Shown here piece after piece: positions 16,866-24,145 of a stretch of DNA of 43,112 nt. A program made the position numbers and the translations under genes. The notes beneath the pieces were generated by a model. That model saw only the letters and a program-made list of their open reading frames with translations. It did no database searches and had not been told where the DNA came from. The DNA comes from Candidatus Omnitrophota bacterium (lineage in GTDB: Bacteria > Omnitrophota > Gorgyraeia > Duberdicusellales > 4484-171). Location: the NCBI GenBank assembly GCA_024542985.1, contig JAMXCX010000009.1:1-43112 (forward strand). The letters run 5' to 3'. Within the stretch, counting starts at the first letter, position 1. Each line of letters starts with the position of its first letter.

Positions 16866-17837
16866 ATGATTAAAGAAATATCTTCACCAAAACTAAAGAA
16901 TCCTGTTTTCATAGCTGCTTGGCCTGGAATGGGAGAAGTGGCTTACAGAAGCGCTCTTTTTTTAAAAGAAGTTTTGGGATTTAAAATTTTTGCTAAACTA
17001 GAAGCATATAAATTTTTTAAACCAGCAGCAGTAGCTGTCCAAAAGGGTATTATAAATATTCCCAATATTCCTGCCGGATTTTTCTATTATTGTGAAGGAA
17101 AGAACTTTCAAGATATAATTCTTTTTATCGGAGAAGCCCAGCCACCTTTGGAATATGCAGAGGCACTTTCTTTAGCGATTATTAATTTCATAAGGAAATA
17201 TAAAGTTAAGTTGATGCTCACTTTTGCTGCTAAGCCTGAATCCATTGACCACAAAAATAATCCGCAAGTTTTGGTAGTGTCAACTCATACTGATCTCTTG
17301 AAAGCTTTTGAAAAAGCAGGAGCTAATGTTTTGCAGGACGGTCAGATAAGCGGCCTTAATGGAATAATTCTCGGAATAGGCAAGAGGAAAAGTATAAAAG
17401 GAGTGTGTCTTTTAGGAGAAATCCCGTTTTATACGGCTCAAATTGAAAATCCCAAGGCAACAGCAGGTATCCTGAGGGTAGTTAATAAATATTTTAATAT
17501 GAATTTAAATCTTTCTCCGGTAACAGAAAGGAGCAAATTTATTGAAGAAGAAATCGAGAAACTAATTACATATTTAAAAGGAGATGTGCCTCAATCCGGG
17601 CCCATGCCTTTGAATGAAGAGGATATCGAAAAAATAAAAAAAGATTTAGCAGCTTACACAAAGTTACCGCAATCAGCCAGGGGGAAAATAGAGAATTTTT
17701 TTAAACAGGCACAAAAAGATGTGAGTGTGGCCAATAAATTAAAAAACGAGCTTGACCATTGGAATGTCTATAAGGAATACGAGGATAGATTTTTAGATCT
17801 ATTTAGAAAGAAAAATAATAAGAAGGAGACGCATTAA
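16866..17837 (+). CDS. PAC2 family protein (proteasome-assembly-chaperone-like)
   Basis: The N-terminal 200 or so residues match the PAC2 family: NPVFIAAWPGMGEVAYRSALFL at the start, EAYKFFKP, then FIGEAQPP, and GLNGIILGIGKRKSIKGVCLLGEIPFY with ATAGILRVV. The last 100 residues are helical and charged (EEEIEKLITYLKGD, then NFFKQAQKD) and look like an interaction arm. PAC2 proteins form an alpha/beta fold shared with proteasome assembly chaperones; their role in bacteria is not established. No proteasome gene is visible in the window, so the function is unassigned. Confidence 0.85.
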   Translation: MIKEISSPKLKNPVFIAAWPGMGEVAYRSALFLKEVLGFKIFAKLEAYKFFKPAAVAVQKGIINIPNIPAGFFYYCEGKNFQDIILFIGEAQPPLEYAEALSLAIINFIRKYKVKLMLTFAAKPESIDHKNNPQVLVVSTHTDLLKAFEKAGANVLQDGQISGLNGIILGIGKRKSIKGVCLLGEIPFYTAQIENPKATAGILRVVNKYFNMNLNLSPVTERSKFIEEEIEKLITYLKGDVPQSGPMPLNEEDIEKIKKDLAAYTKLPQSARGKIENFFKQAQKDVSVANKLKNELDHWNVYKEYEDRFLDLFRKKNNKKETH

Positions 17838-17965
17838 TATGTGTTTTCTTTTCTCAACAGCCTAAAGAACTACCAAATTATTTTTTTCAACAATTATCTT
17901 AAAAAAATTAACTAAACCGCCATTTTTCCACACAAGGCAAAAAATACTTTAGCCGAGAAATAATT

Positions 17966-18637
17966 TTGAAAGGTTTCTTAACAGAAAGGCTCCGCGAATT
18001 AGAGCAGTTAGCAAAATATTTAGGATTAGAAGAAAGGTTTCTTATTGAGAATGCATCAAGCAACCTTTTTGGAAAGATAGATAGCTTAGGGCTGGGCAGA
18101 AAAGTGCTTGTTATCGCCGGAAGAGGTAATAACGGCGCGGATACCTTAAGCTGTGCCAGGAAATTATTTAATGCCGGCTATAAGGTAGAAGTAGCAATTT
18201 TGTCCGAAAAAGAACTAGGTAAAGAGGCGCTATGGCAGAAAAATATCTTGGAAAAAATAAATATTACAATCCATGCCATCAAAGTTGATAATATCACTAA
18301 ACTAAAAAAACTTATCCAAAGCTGTGATTTTATACTAGAAGGTATTTTAGGAATAGGAGTTAAAGGAGAACTTGGGAGTTTTTTTAAGGATGTTATCCTC
18401 TCAATAAATGGAAGTGGTAAAATAATAGTTTCTTGTGATATTCCCAGTGGGCTCCAACCCGATCAGGGAACTATTTTAGGCGAAGCAGTCAAAGCCGATT
18501 ACACAATAACTTTTCTTGCAGAGAAGAGAGGATTTTTTTTGAATCAAGGACCGAACTGTTGCGGCAAGGTGTTTGTGACAGATATCGGAATATCGCTTAA
18601 GGCCTTAGAAATGATTGATAACTCTAGGGTAGAATAG
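17966..18637 (+). CDS. nnrE: NAD(P)H-hydrate epimerase, YjeF N-terminal domain only (TTG start)
   Basis: The enzyme interconverts the R and S forms of damaged NAD(P)H hydrate so that the dehydratase can repair them. The 223 residues show the nucleotide-binding pattern VLVIAGRGNNGADTLSCARKL near residue 46 and SCDIPSGLQPDQG near residue 155, with the conserved aspartate. The second conserved glycine of the usual GNNGGDG is alanine here. The NnrD dehydratase domain often fused to it is absent. The start is taken as TTG at 17966 because no ATG lies in frame between the upstream stop and the conserved start of the domain; a Shine-Dalgarno sequence is not obvious. Confidence 0.85.
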   Translation: MKGFLTERLRELEQLAKYLGLEERFLIENASSNLFGKIDSLGLGRKVLVIAGRGNNGADTLSCARKLFNAGYKVEVAILSEKELGKEALWQKNILEKINITIHAIKVDNITKLKKLIQSCDFILEGILGIGVKGELGSFFKDVILSINGSGKIIVSCDIPSGLQPDQGTILGEAVKADYTITFLAEKRGFFLNQGPNCCGKVFVTDIGISLKALEMIDNSRVE

Positions 18638-18749
18638 CTCAGGTTCAATAGATTTGAATAGAATTGGGGGATTGCTTCTTGCTAGGGAAGCAAGGTAATT
18701 ACTACAGAGGCATACCGAAGACTATAAAACTAAGCAAGGGAGGTGGCAA
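18638..18749 (+). promoter_or_regulatory. Structured leader with alternative hairpins before the UPF0173 hydrolase
   Basis: The spacer has a hairpin TTGCTTC/GAAGCAA (18672-18693). Its 5' arm and loop contain CTTGCT (18678-18683), which is also complementary to AGCAAG at 18733-18738, directly next to the ribosome binding site GGGAGG. Pairing could thus switch between a local hairpin and masking of the ribosome binding site. No known riboswitch class is recognised. Confidence 0.35.
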
Positions 18750-19388
18750 ATGAAGATAAGTTGGATAGGCCATTCTTGTTTTTTATTAGAAACTGATAAA
18801 GGTATAAAAATAGTTACTGACCCCTATGAGTCAGGAAGTTATTCCGGGGCCGTGGGCTATTCTCCGGTTAACATCCAGGCTGATATTGTTACGGTTTCCC
18901 ATTACCATGCTGATCATGGCCACACTAAAGAGTTCAAAACAGCTCAGATAGTCGATAGGGAAGGAAGCGTCAAAGTAAAAGATATAGAAATCAAAGGCCT
19001 AATGTCTTATCACGATGATAAAAAGGGAGACTTAAGAGGGAAAATTATAATTTTTGTTATTAAGGCAGAGGGTTTAAAAATAGTCCATTTCGGGGACTTA
19101 GGTACCCAAGACGTAGATGCAGATGAACTTAAAGATATTGATATCGCTCTTATTCCGGTAGGAGGAACATTTACCCTTGATGCAGAAGAGGCGATAGAAG
19201 TATTAGATAAAATAAATCCTAAGATAACCATCCCCATGCATTTTAAGACTCCAAAGCTAGGGTTTGGCATTGATGGAGTGGATGTTTTTCTGACAGGCCA
19301 AGATTATGAGAAGAAAGATATCTTGGAGGTAAATAGTCAAAACATAAACTCGTTTAAAAAGATAGTTGTTTTAAACCATCAAAGATAA
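18750..19388 (+). CDS. UPF0173 family metal-dependent hydrolase (metallo-beta-lactamase fold)
   Basis: This is a compact metallo-beta-lactamase-fold hydrolase of the UPF0173/YtkL-like group, substrate unknown. The 212 residues begin MKISWIGHSCFLLET, and the metal-binding motif SHYHADHGH lies at about residues 51-59. Further metal ligands are likely in VHFGDLG (near residue 112) and IPMHFKTP (near residue 163). It is cytoplasmic, with no signal peptide. A strong ribosome binding site GGGAGG sits before the ATG, after a leader with alternative hairpins. It stands alone at the end of the + strand run and faces the minus-strand signalling operon. Confidence 0.9.
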   Translation: MKISWIGHSCFLLETDKGIKIVTDPYESGSYSGAVGYSPVNIQADIVTVSHYHADHGHTKEFKTAQIVDREGSVKVKDIEIKGLMSYHDDKKGDLRGKIIIFVIKAEGLKIVHFGDLGTQDVDADELKDIDIALIPVGGTFTLDAEEAIEVLDKINPKITIPMHFKTPKLGFGIDGVDVFLTGQDYEKKDILEVNSQNINSFKKIVVLNHQR

Positions 19389-19442
19389 TACACGAAATTA
19401 TAATTTTTCAAGTTCAAAGCAAAAGGCCTTAGCCGAAACTTG

Positions 19443-19488
19443 TGCTGAGCATCAGCATTTATCCTGTATTCCGAAAACGAAATACAGG
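19443..19488. repeat. Pair of palindromic hairpins in the convergent spacer
   Basis: TGCTGA-GCA-TCAGCA (19443-19457) is followed by CCTGTATT and AATACAGG around a 10-base loop (19463-19488), then GGGGAACCCC. No T-run follows on either strand, so these are not typical intrinsic terminators. They may belong to a dispersed intergenic palindromic element. The rest of 19389-19532 holds no gene. Confidence 0.5.
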
Positions 19489-19532
19489 GGAACCCCTTAC
19501 CCTATGTAACGTTTCTAAGTCGGTGATAAATA

Positions 19533-19616
19533 TGCGAGGGAGGGGATTTGAACCCCTACAGTATCACTACCGCTAGCCCCTCAAGCTAGTGCGTCTGCCA
19601 GTTCCGCCACCCTCGC
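19533..19616 (-). tRNA. tRNA-Leu (anticodon GAG), CCA not encoded
   Basis: Read on the minus strand, the acceptor stem GCGAGGG pairs with CCCTCGC. The D arm includes GGCGGAACTGGCAGACGC. The anticodon stem CTAGC/GCTAG holds loop TTGAGGG (anticodon GAG, leucine). A long class II variable arm follows, then the T stem AGGGG/CCCCT around TTCAAAT. The discriminator is A, followed by TATTT, so CCA must be added by tRNA nucleotidyltransferase, unlike tRNA-Val in this window. It lies just downstream of the FIST-kinase-regulator operon. Confidence 0.95.
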
Positions 19617-19645
19617 GTAAAATCTAAAATTTCTGTGTTTTTATA

Positions 19646-20575
19646 TTAAGACTTTCTTTTATCCGTTATGTATTTGCTTTCAGGGAATTTTTTGGCTAAC
19701 GTTTTCATTTCTGCGCCTAGAGAATTTATTTGGGCGGTATGAGTAAAGTGTTTATCTAGGCTGCTAATTATGCCGATGGAAATAGTAAGGAACTCAAATT
19801 TATATATTTGGCCGTCACGGCCTTTTGTTTCTATATACCCTTTTATTTTATCACTTTTTTCAAAAAAATTTGGTGCGGCTGCATCAAAATCGTTAATTAT
19901 TTTTTTGGCAATATTTTCTGCATTATCAGGTAGGGTTATGATAACAAAATCGTCTCCGCCGACATGCCCTATAAAATCATGGATCGTTCCTCCTTTTTGA
20001 ATAGAGTCAATAAGTATATGCGCTGTTTTTTTTATGATGCTATCTCCTTTTTGGAAACCATAATAATCATTTAGCGCTTTAAAATTATCGATATCAATAT
20101 AAAGCATAGCAAAGTCAGACTTATTAGAAATTTTCTCTTCTAGCTCTTTAGCAATTGATACATTACCTGGTAAGCGAGTTAAAGGATTGGCGTCTAAGTT
20201 GGCGCTGGAACGGCGTATAAGCATTCTTACTCGGGCAACTAATTCTTTAGGGTCAAACGGTTTTAGCATATAGTCATCAGCCCCGGCCTCAAGGCCAGCC
20301 ACTTTGTCTTGTATTTCACCTTTTCCGGTGAGCATGAGTATAGGGGTATTTGAAAGAAGAGCGTCTTTCCTTATTATTCTGCATATTTCTGGTCCGGTTA
20401 AGTCAGGGAGCAAGTAGTCTAAAACTAAAAGGTTGGGGCATTTAGATTTTAAAGTCTCTAAGGCTTCATTACCCGTAGAAGCTTTCTCTAGCTCAAATTC
20501 ATCCATAAGGGTAGCCTCTAAAAGGTCTAAAATATCAGGGTCATCATCAACAACTAAAACTTTTAATTTATCCAT
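19646..20575 (-). CDS. Response regulator with receiver and degenerate GGDEF (GGDDF) domain
   Basis: This is the output protein of a two-component pathway. The receiver domain (1-122) has the acidic pocket D10-D12, the phosphorylation site D53 in VLDYLLPD and K105 in LKPFDP. The diguanylate-cyclase-type domain (about 130-305) retains IDIDNFKALNDYYGFQKGD, but the signature is GGDDF (206-210), with the second acidic residue shortened to Asp. The inhibitory RxxD site is TIHD (197-200), lacking its arginine. It may be a weak enzyme, or a c-di-GMP or GTP binding module. It overlaps the kinase gene upstream by 8 bases, so the kinase is its likely partner. Confidence 0.93.
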   Translation of the reverse strand: MDKLKVLVVDDDPDILDLLEATLMDEFELEKASTGNEALETLKSKCPNLLVLDYLLPDLTGPEICRIIRKDALLSNTPILMLTGKGEIQDKVAGLEAGADDYMLKPFDPKELVARVRMLIRRSSANLDANPLTRLPGNVSIAKELEEKISNKSDFAMLYIDIDNFKALNDYYGFQKGDSIIKKTAHILIDSIQKGGTIHDFIGHVGGDDFVIITLPDNAENIAKKIINDFDAAAPNFFEKSDKIKGYIETKGRDGQIYKFEFLTISIGIISSLDKHFTHTAQINSLGAEMKTLAKKFPESKYITDKRKS

Positions 20576-22049
20576 TTTTTACCACTTTCAAGGTGAAAAA
20601 AAAGGTAGTACCTTTTCCAAATTCAGATTCGACCCATATTTTTTCATTATGAGTATTGACGATCCTTTTTACCAAAGAGAGGCCAAGGCCGCTTCCTTTT
20701 TCTTTAAGGGTATCAGGGTTGTTCACTCTGTAGAATTCTTGAAAGAGTTTTTCTAAGTCATCTTTTTTTATGCCGTAACCTGTGTCTGAGACAGAAATAA
20801 TAGCTTCATTGCCGTTCTGCTCACATTTGATTGTAATTTTGCCGCCTTTAGGCGTAAATTTTATAGCGTTATTTATAAGGTTGATTAGAACTCTCTCAAT
20901 CAGATTTTTGTCCATGTATAGATTTAATCCTTTGGGAGCATTAAAGTTTAAAACCAATTCCTTAGCTTTTATTTGAGGTGTAAGGAAATCAGCTACGTCT
21001 TCAATTAGCTTTGCAATTTCACAAGGGGCTATTTTTACCTCTGTCTTACCTGATTCAATGCGGGAGATATCTAAAAGAGTATTTACTATGTCCATAAGTT
21101 TATTGACATTTTCATCAATCCTTAGCAGTCTTTTTTTTGCCTCTTCAGATAATTTACCAAACTTATCATCTACAAGCAGAGAAGAAAATCCTTTTACAGA
21201 TGTCAAGGGAGTTCGCAGCTCATGGGATACACTGGAGATAAAGTCTGATTTTGCTTTGCTTATAGTTTCAATTGCTCTTAAGCTTTTTACGAGTTCATTG
21301 GTCCTCTCTTTAATTCTTCTTTCTAGGTCGTCTTTTGAGTGATAAAGGTCTTCGAATAATTTAATATTATCCAGGCACTGATTAAGATACATACATATAA
21401 TTAAAAAAATTTCTTCATCCGACTTTTGAATTTCTGCAGAAAGTGTAGGATTAGATACCATAAATATGCTGTATATGCGTTCCGATGCTTTTATGGGGGA
21501 AATGAGTAAATCTTTAATTTGAAGATCGCAAGAAAGGCGTCTGTAAGTTTCTGATTTTTGAGACAATAACTGCGTTTGCGTCAGCACCTCTTTTTTGTAC
21601 TTCAATATATTTTTTATTATATTTATTTCATTGGGCTTAAAACCAATATTAACTTTTGGTTCTAAATTATCGAAACTCAGGAGTAACCCTTTTTTGAATC
21701 CTAAGTCATTTATAAGTTTTGCATCGATTTGTGTAAAAAGTTTTTCTGTATCAAGAATATGGACAGATGAAGTAATAAGATTTTTTATCAGGGTTAATTT
21801 ATTAAGTTTATCTTCTATTTCTTGTTGGTATAGATTTAATTCCATATCGCTTTTAATGATTAATTTTGCCTGTTGATCAAGATCCTGTATTGTCTTATCA
21901 AGATGATTCAGTTCTTTCCTTAAAACAGAGATAGCCTGCATTTTTTCTTTTAGGTAAAAGGAAAGAAGTACTATTATGGAAAAAAATACAATAACTATGA
22001 TAATAAGAGGATTTATGCCTGAAACGGCGTCAAGTATATCTACTGCCAT
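20568..22049 (-). CDS. Membrane-bound sensor histidine kinase
   Basis: This kinase would phosphorylate the REC-GGDDF protein encoded directly after it. The 493 residues have a membrane segment at about 13-32, a coiled coil (about 35-90), a GAF-like region (about 95-230) and a second coiled coil. HisKA follows with H276 in SVSHELRTPL, then the ATPase domain with N box NLINNAIKFTP, G1 DTGYGI and G2 GSGLGLSLV. There is almost no extracytoplasmic loop, so sensing is likely inside the cell, through the GAF-like region or through the FIST protein upstream. Its start lies inside the FIST gene (10-base overlap). Confidence 0.95.
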   Translation of the reverse strand: MAVDILDAVSGINPLIIIVIVFFSIIVLLSFYLKEKMQAISVLRKELNHLDKTIQDLDQQAKLIIKSDMELNLYQQEIEDKLNKLTLIKNLITSSVHILDTEKLFTQIDAKLINDLGFKKGLLLSFDNLEPKVNIGFKPNEINIIKNILKYKKEVLTQTQLLSQKSETYRRLSCDLQIKDLLISPIKASERIYSIFMVSNPTLSAEIQKSDEEIFLIICMYLNQCLDNIKLFEDLYHSKDDLERRIKERTNELVKSLRAIETISKAKSDFISSVSHELRTPLTSVKGFSSLLVDDKFGKLSEEAKKRLLRIDENVNKLMDIVNTLLDISRIESGKTEVKIAPCEIAKLIEDVADFLTPQIKAKELVLNFNAPKGLNLYMDKNLIERVLINLINNAIKFTPKGGKITIKCEQNGNEAIISVSDTGYGIKKDDLEKLFQEFYRVNNPDTLKEKGSGLGLSLVKRIVNTHNEKIWVESEFGKGTTFFFTLKVVKNG

Positions 22050-23167
22050 AATGTTATTATAGTATTAACTGTTTCTAGGCTTATATTTTTGTATTCCTGG
22101 CTTGAATAAAAAGCGTAGTCTGAATATAGCCCTATTATTTTGAATTTATCGCCCAAGGACCGCTTTATTGCTGATATTTCTTCCGTAAAAGATTTTTTTA
22201 GTATTTTTTTTCGCGTCAAAGAGTTTACAATGAAAACTAATCCTTGGTTATTTTTTTTTATCGGAGCCAGTTTATTTTCCAGTTCGTTTAGCAGCAGGCT
22301 CGAGTCCATAAACATAATATACCCAGGTGTGTTTTCTCTTATCTCCCCCAGACATCTTAAAGAGCCATCTTGCAGGCACTCGAGGACATTGATGATATGC
22401 ATTTGACCGTTATATTTTATTCCTAAGGGATAAAAAGAGAAAAGATTATTTTTTAAAAAGCTGTCAAATTTTTCTTCCAAGTAATGCCTATAAATATTTA
22501 CTGCCGGCTGGCCATCGATTTCTGTGATTAAACCTCTGTCGGCCGAAGCTTTAGATATAGTAAAAGATTTACCTAAAGGCACAAAGTTTTCCAATTTTAA
22601 GGATTGTATTTCTAGGCCTTTTATTATAACATTGATTAGGCCTTCATCACCGGCATTATTTATAATTTGAGAATTATGGCGAGAATATTTTTTTACATAG
22701 CCGGCGCCTATAAGATTAAAACTTTTTCCTAAAGAGAATTTAACCCCTTTTAAATAGGGATAAGGATTAATGCCAGGTGACATGAATGAAAGAAGGCAAA
22801 ATTCAGATCTCTTTAGTTCTTTGAGTGAAGAGCGCAGCAAAGTTTCAATTTCTTGAGATTCACCGGTTTTTAAAAATGTTTCCTTTAATTCCACAGAAGC
22901 CTTATTGATACAGCAAGCGATAATTCCTTTAGAGATGACTTTTTCTTCAAAGATTAGGAAGGGCGCCCCTACGCCTAAAATTTTCTGAGGCTTTAAGGTA
23001 AGATTTATGGTTTTTAGAATAGCCGAAGGGTTATAATGCGGAGTGAATAAAACAATAAGATTACCTATGTTTTTGGGAAACATTGATTTTATTTTTAAGG
23101 AAACATCCTTGATTGCTTCTTCCTGCTTTTTCTCACTAAGGGCTATAGCAAATTCTTCGTTTTTCAT
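22040..23167 (-). CDS. FIST domain sensory protein
   Basis: FIST proteins are proposed small-molecule (perhaps amino-acid) sensors in signal transduction. The 375 residues have the FIST_N pattern (NLIVLFTPHYNPSAILKTINLTLKPQKILGVGAPF, GIIACCINKASV, then the FCLLSFMSPGINPYPYLKGVKF region) and a FIST_C part (DGQPAVNIYRHYLEEKF, then ENTPGYIMFMDSS and GLVFIVNSLTRK). No membrane segment is seen. It overlaps the kinase by 10 bases and has no clear Shine-Dalgarno sequence; a 45-codon ORF ends on its start codon (ATGA), suggesting coupling. By context it would pass its signal to the kinase. Confidence 0.88.
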   Translation of the reverse strand: MKNEEFAIALSEKKQEEAIKDVSLKIKSMFPKNIGNLIVLFTPHYNPSAILKTINLTLKPQKILGVGAPFLIFEEKVISKGIIACCINKASVELKETFLKTGESQEIETLLRSSLKELKRSEFCLLSFMSPGINPYPYLKGVKFSLGKSFNLIGAGYVKKYSRHNSQIINNAGDEGLINVIIKGLEIQSLKLENFVPLGKSFTISKASADRGLITEIDGQPAVNIYRHYLEEKFDSFLKNNLFSFYPLGIKYNGQMHIINVLECLQDGSLRCLGEIRENTPGYIMFMDSSLLLNELENKLAPIKKNNQGLVFIVNSLTRKKILKKSFTEEISAIKRSLGDKFKIIGLYSDYAFYSSQEYKNISLETVNTIITLWQ

Positions 23168-23301
23168 TGATTGTCAAGCTTAAGTCCGTCGAAACAAATG
23201 AGGATATCGCGGATGCTGGCCTGCAGAGCTTCATTTTTGAAGTATTTTAGAGGCAGGAGCAATAACCACGGGGAAGTGTTTAAAAAGCTATATATTTTCA
23301 T
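23164..23301 (-). CDS. Possible 45-residue leader protein coupled to the FIST gene
   Basis: This ORF is too short for the ORF track. It reads MKIYSFLNTSPWLLLLPLKY at the start and ends FDGLKLDNQ; the first half is hydrophobic (residues 11-17) and the second half amphipathic. Its TGA stop overlaps the FIST ATG in an ATGA junction, and the FIST gene has no visible ribosome binding site, which favours translation of this ORF. Its own ribosome binding site is weak, and no family is recognised. It could be a coupling peptide only. Confidence 0.4.
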   Translation of the reverse strand: MKIYSFLNTSPWLLLLPLKYFKNEALQASIRDILICFDGLKLDNQ

Positions 23302-23309
23302 CACTTTTT

Positions 23310-23338
23310 AACTTATCATAAACAGGGTTAAAAATCAA
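23310..23338 (-). promoter_or_regulatory. Possible promoter of the FIST-kinase-regulator operon
   Basis: On the minus strand TTGATT and TAAGTT are separated by 17 bases, with a TGA extension just before the -10 element. The predicted start is within a few bases of the small ORF's ATG at 23301, so the leader would be near zero. The match is moderate. Confidence 0.3.
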
Positions 23339-23458
23339 TATATTTGAGGCTTTTATCTTCCTAGGGGGCATTAGGTTCAGATAAATCGGTATATTTTCCC
23401 AGTTTTGAGGCTAGGAATGCTTTCTTTTATAGCCAAATTTTAGAGTTAGCGAAGTTTC

Positions 23459-23487
23459 TTGACATTTTTTGAGGTATATGCTATATA
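23459..23487 (+). promoter_or_regulatory. Strong sigma-70 promoter of the cvpA operon
   Basis: A perfect TTGACA is followed after 17 bases by TATATA with an upstream TGC (extended -10). The expected start is near 23494, only about 12 bases before the cvpA ATG, and no Shine-Dalgarno sequence lies in that short leader. The rest of 23302-23458 shows no gene beyond the divergent promoter region. Confidence 0.75.
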
Positions 23488-23505
23488 CTAGATACATTAA
23501 AATCA

Positions 23506-24060
23506 ATGGAAATATCTGCTGAGCAAGCCTTTGTAGATTTATTTTTTTTAATTCTTTTCTTGAGGGTTGTTTATATAGCTATATCGCGGGGGATTTTATG
23601 TGAAATCTTTAAAGCGGTAGGGCTTTTTATAGCTACCATTTTTGCTTTTCACTATTATTTTTCCTTAGGAAATTATGTAAATAAAAAAGTATTATTTATA
23701 AGTAAAGAATACTTATATCCGTTATGTTTTTTTTTAATTCTTATAAGTATATGGGGTATTTTCAGTATTTTGAGGCTAATAATTACCCTTCTTGTTGTTA
23801 AGAAAAAAGATGTTTCTTTTCCAGAACGATGGCTGTCAGCCTTTGTGGGTTGGGGCAGAGCTGTTTTTCTATCAAGCGTAGTTATTTTTTTATTACACCA
23901 AGGTCCTTTTGAACCGGATTTTTTTCAGAAAACCATAGCCTACAGAATGTTTAAAAATATTAGCCCTAAAGTCTACTTAGCATTCTTTACGCTTTATAAA
24001 AAAGTTAATCCTAAAGCCGCGTTAAATAAAGAAATCGAAAAATATTATAAAGCACGTTAA
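23506..24060 (+). CDS. cvpA: CvpA family membrane protein
   Basis: CvpA proteins are small inner-membrane proteins first linked to colicin V production; the molecular role is unclear. The 184 residues have four hydrophobic segments (about 8-25, 32-52, 70-96 and 110-128). The middle shows the family-like FSILRLIITLLVVKKKDVSFPERWLSAFVGWGRAVFLSSVVIFLL stretch, with the conserved Gly-Arg after the domain turn. The C-terminal 40 residues are soluble. The start is set by the strong promoter just upstream; the leader is very short and lacks a ribosome binding site. It heads the run cvpA, NIF3-like, dnaG, rpoD. Confidence 0.8.
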   Translation: MEISAEQAFVDLFFLILFLRVVYIAISRGILCEIFKAVGLFIATIFAFHYYFSLGNYVNKKVLFISKEYLYPLCFFLILISIWGIFSILRLIITLLVVKKKDVSFPERWLSAFVGWGRAVFLSSVVIFLLHQGPFEPDFFQKTIAYRMFKNISPKVYLAFFTLYKKVNPKAALNKEIEKYYKAR

Positions 24061-24145
24061 GATGCTGTTTTAGGCAAGGTAAGCAGATAACTTATAAGAT
24101 TTTCATAAGGTAATTTTAAATTAACTTAGAGGGAGGTTTAATGCG

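Noticed and set aside
19389-19532. c-di-GMP (GEMM) riboswitch near the GGDEF gene
   Set aside because: The region lies downstream of that operon, and the conserved GEMM core sequences are not present.
19770-22406. Plus-strand ORFs of 64-107 residues across the kinase, regulator and FIST genes
   Set aside because: They are antisense to clearly recognised minus-strand genes with intact motifs.
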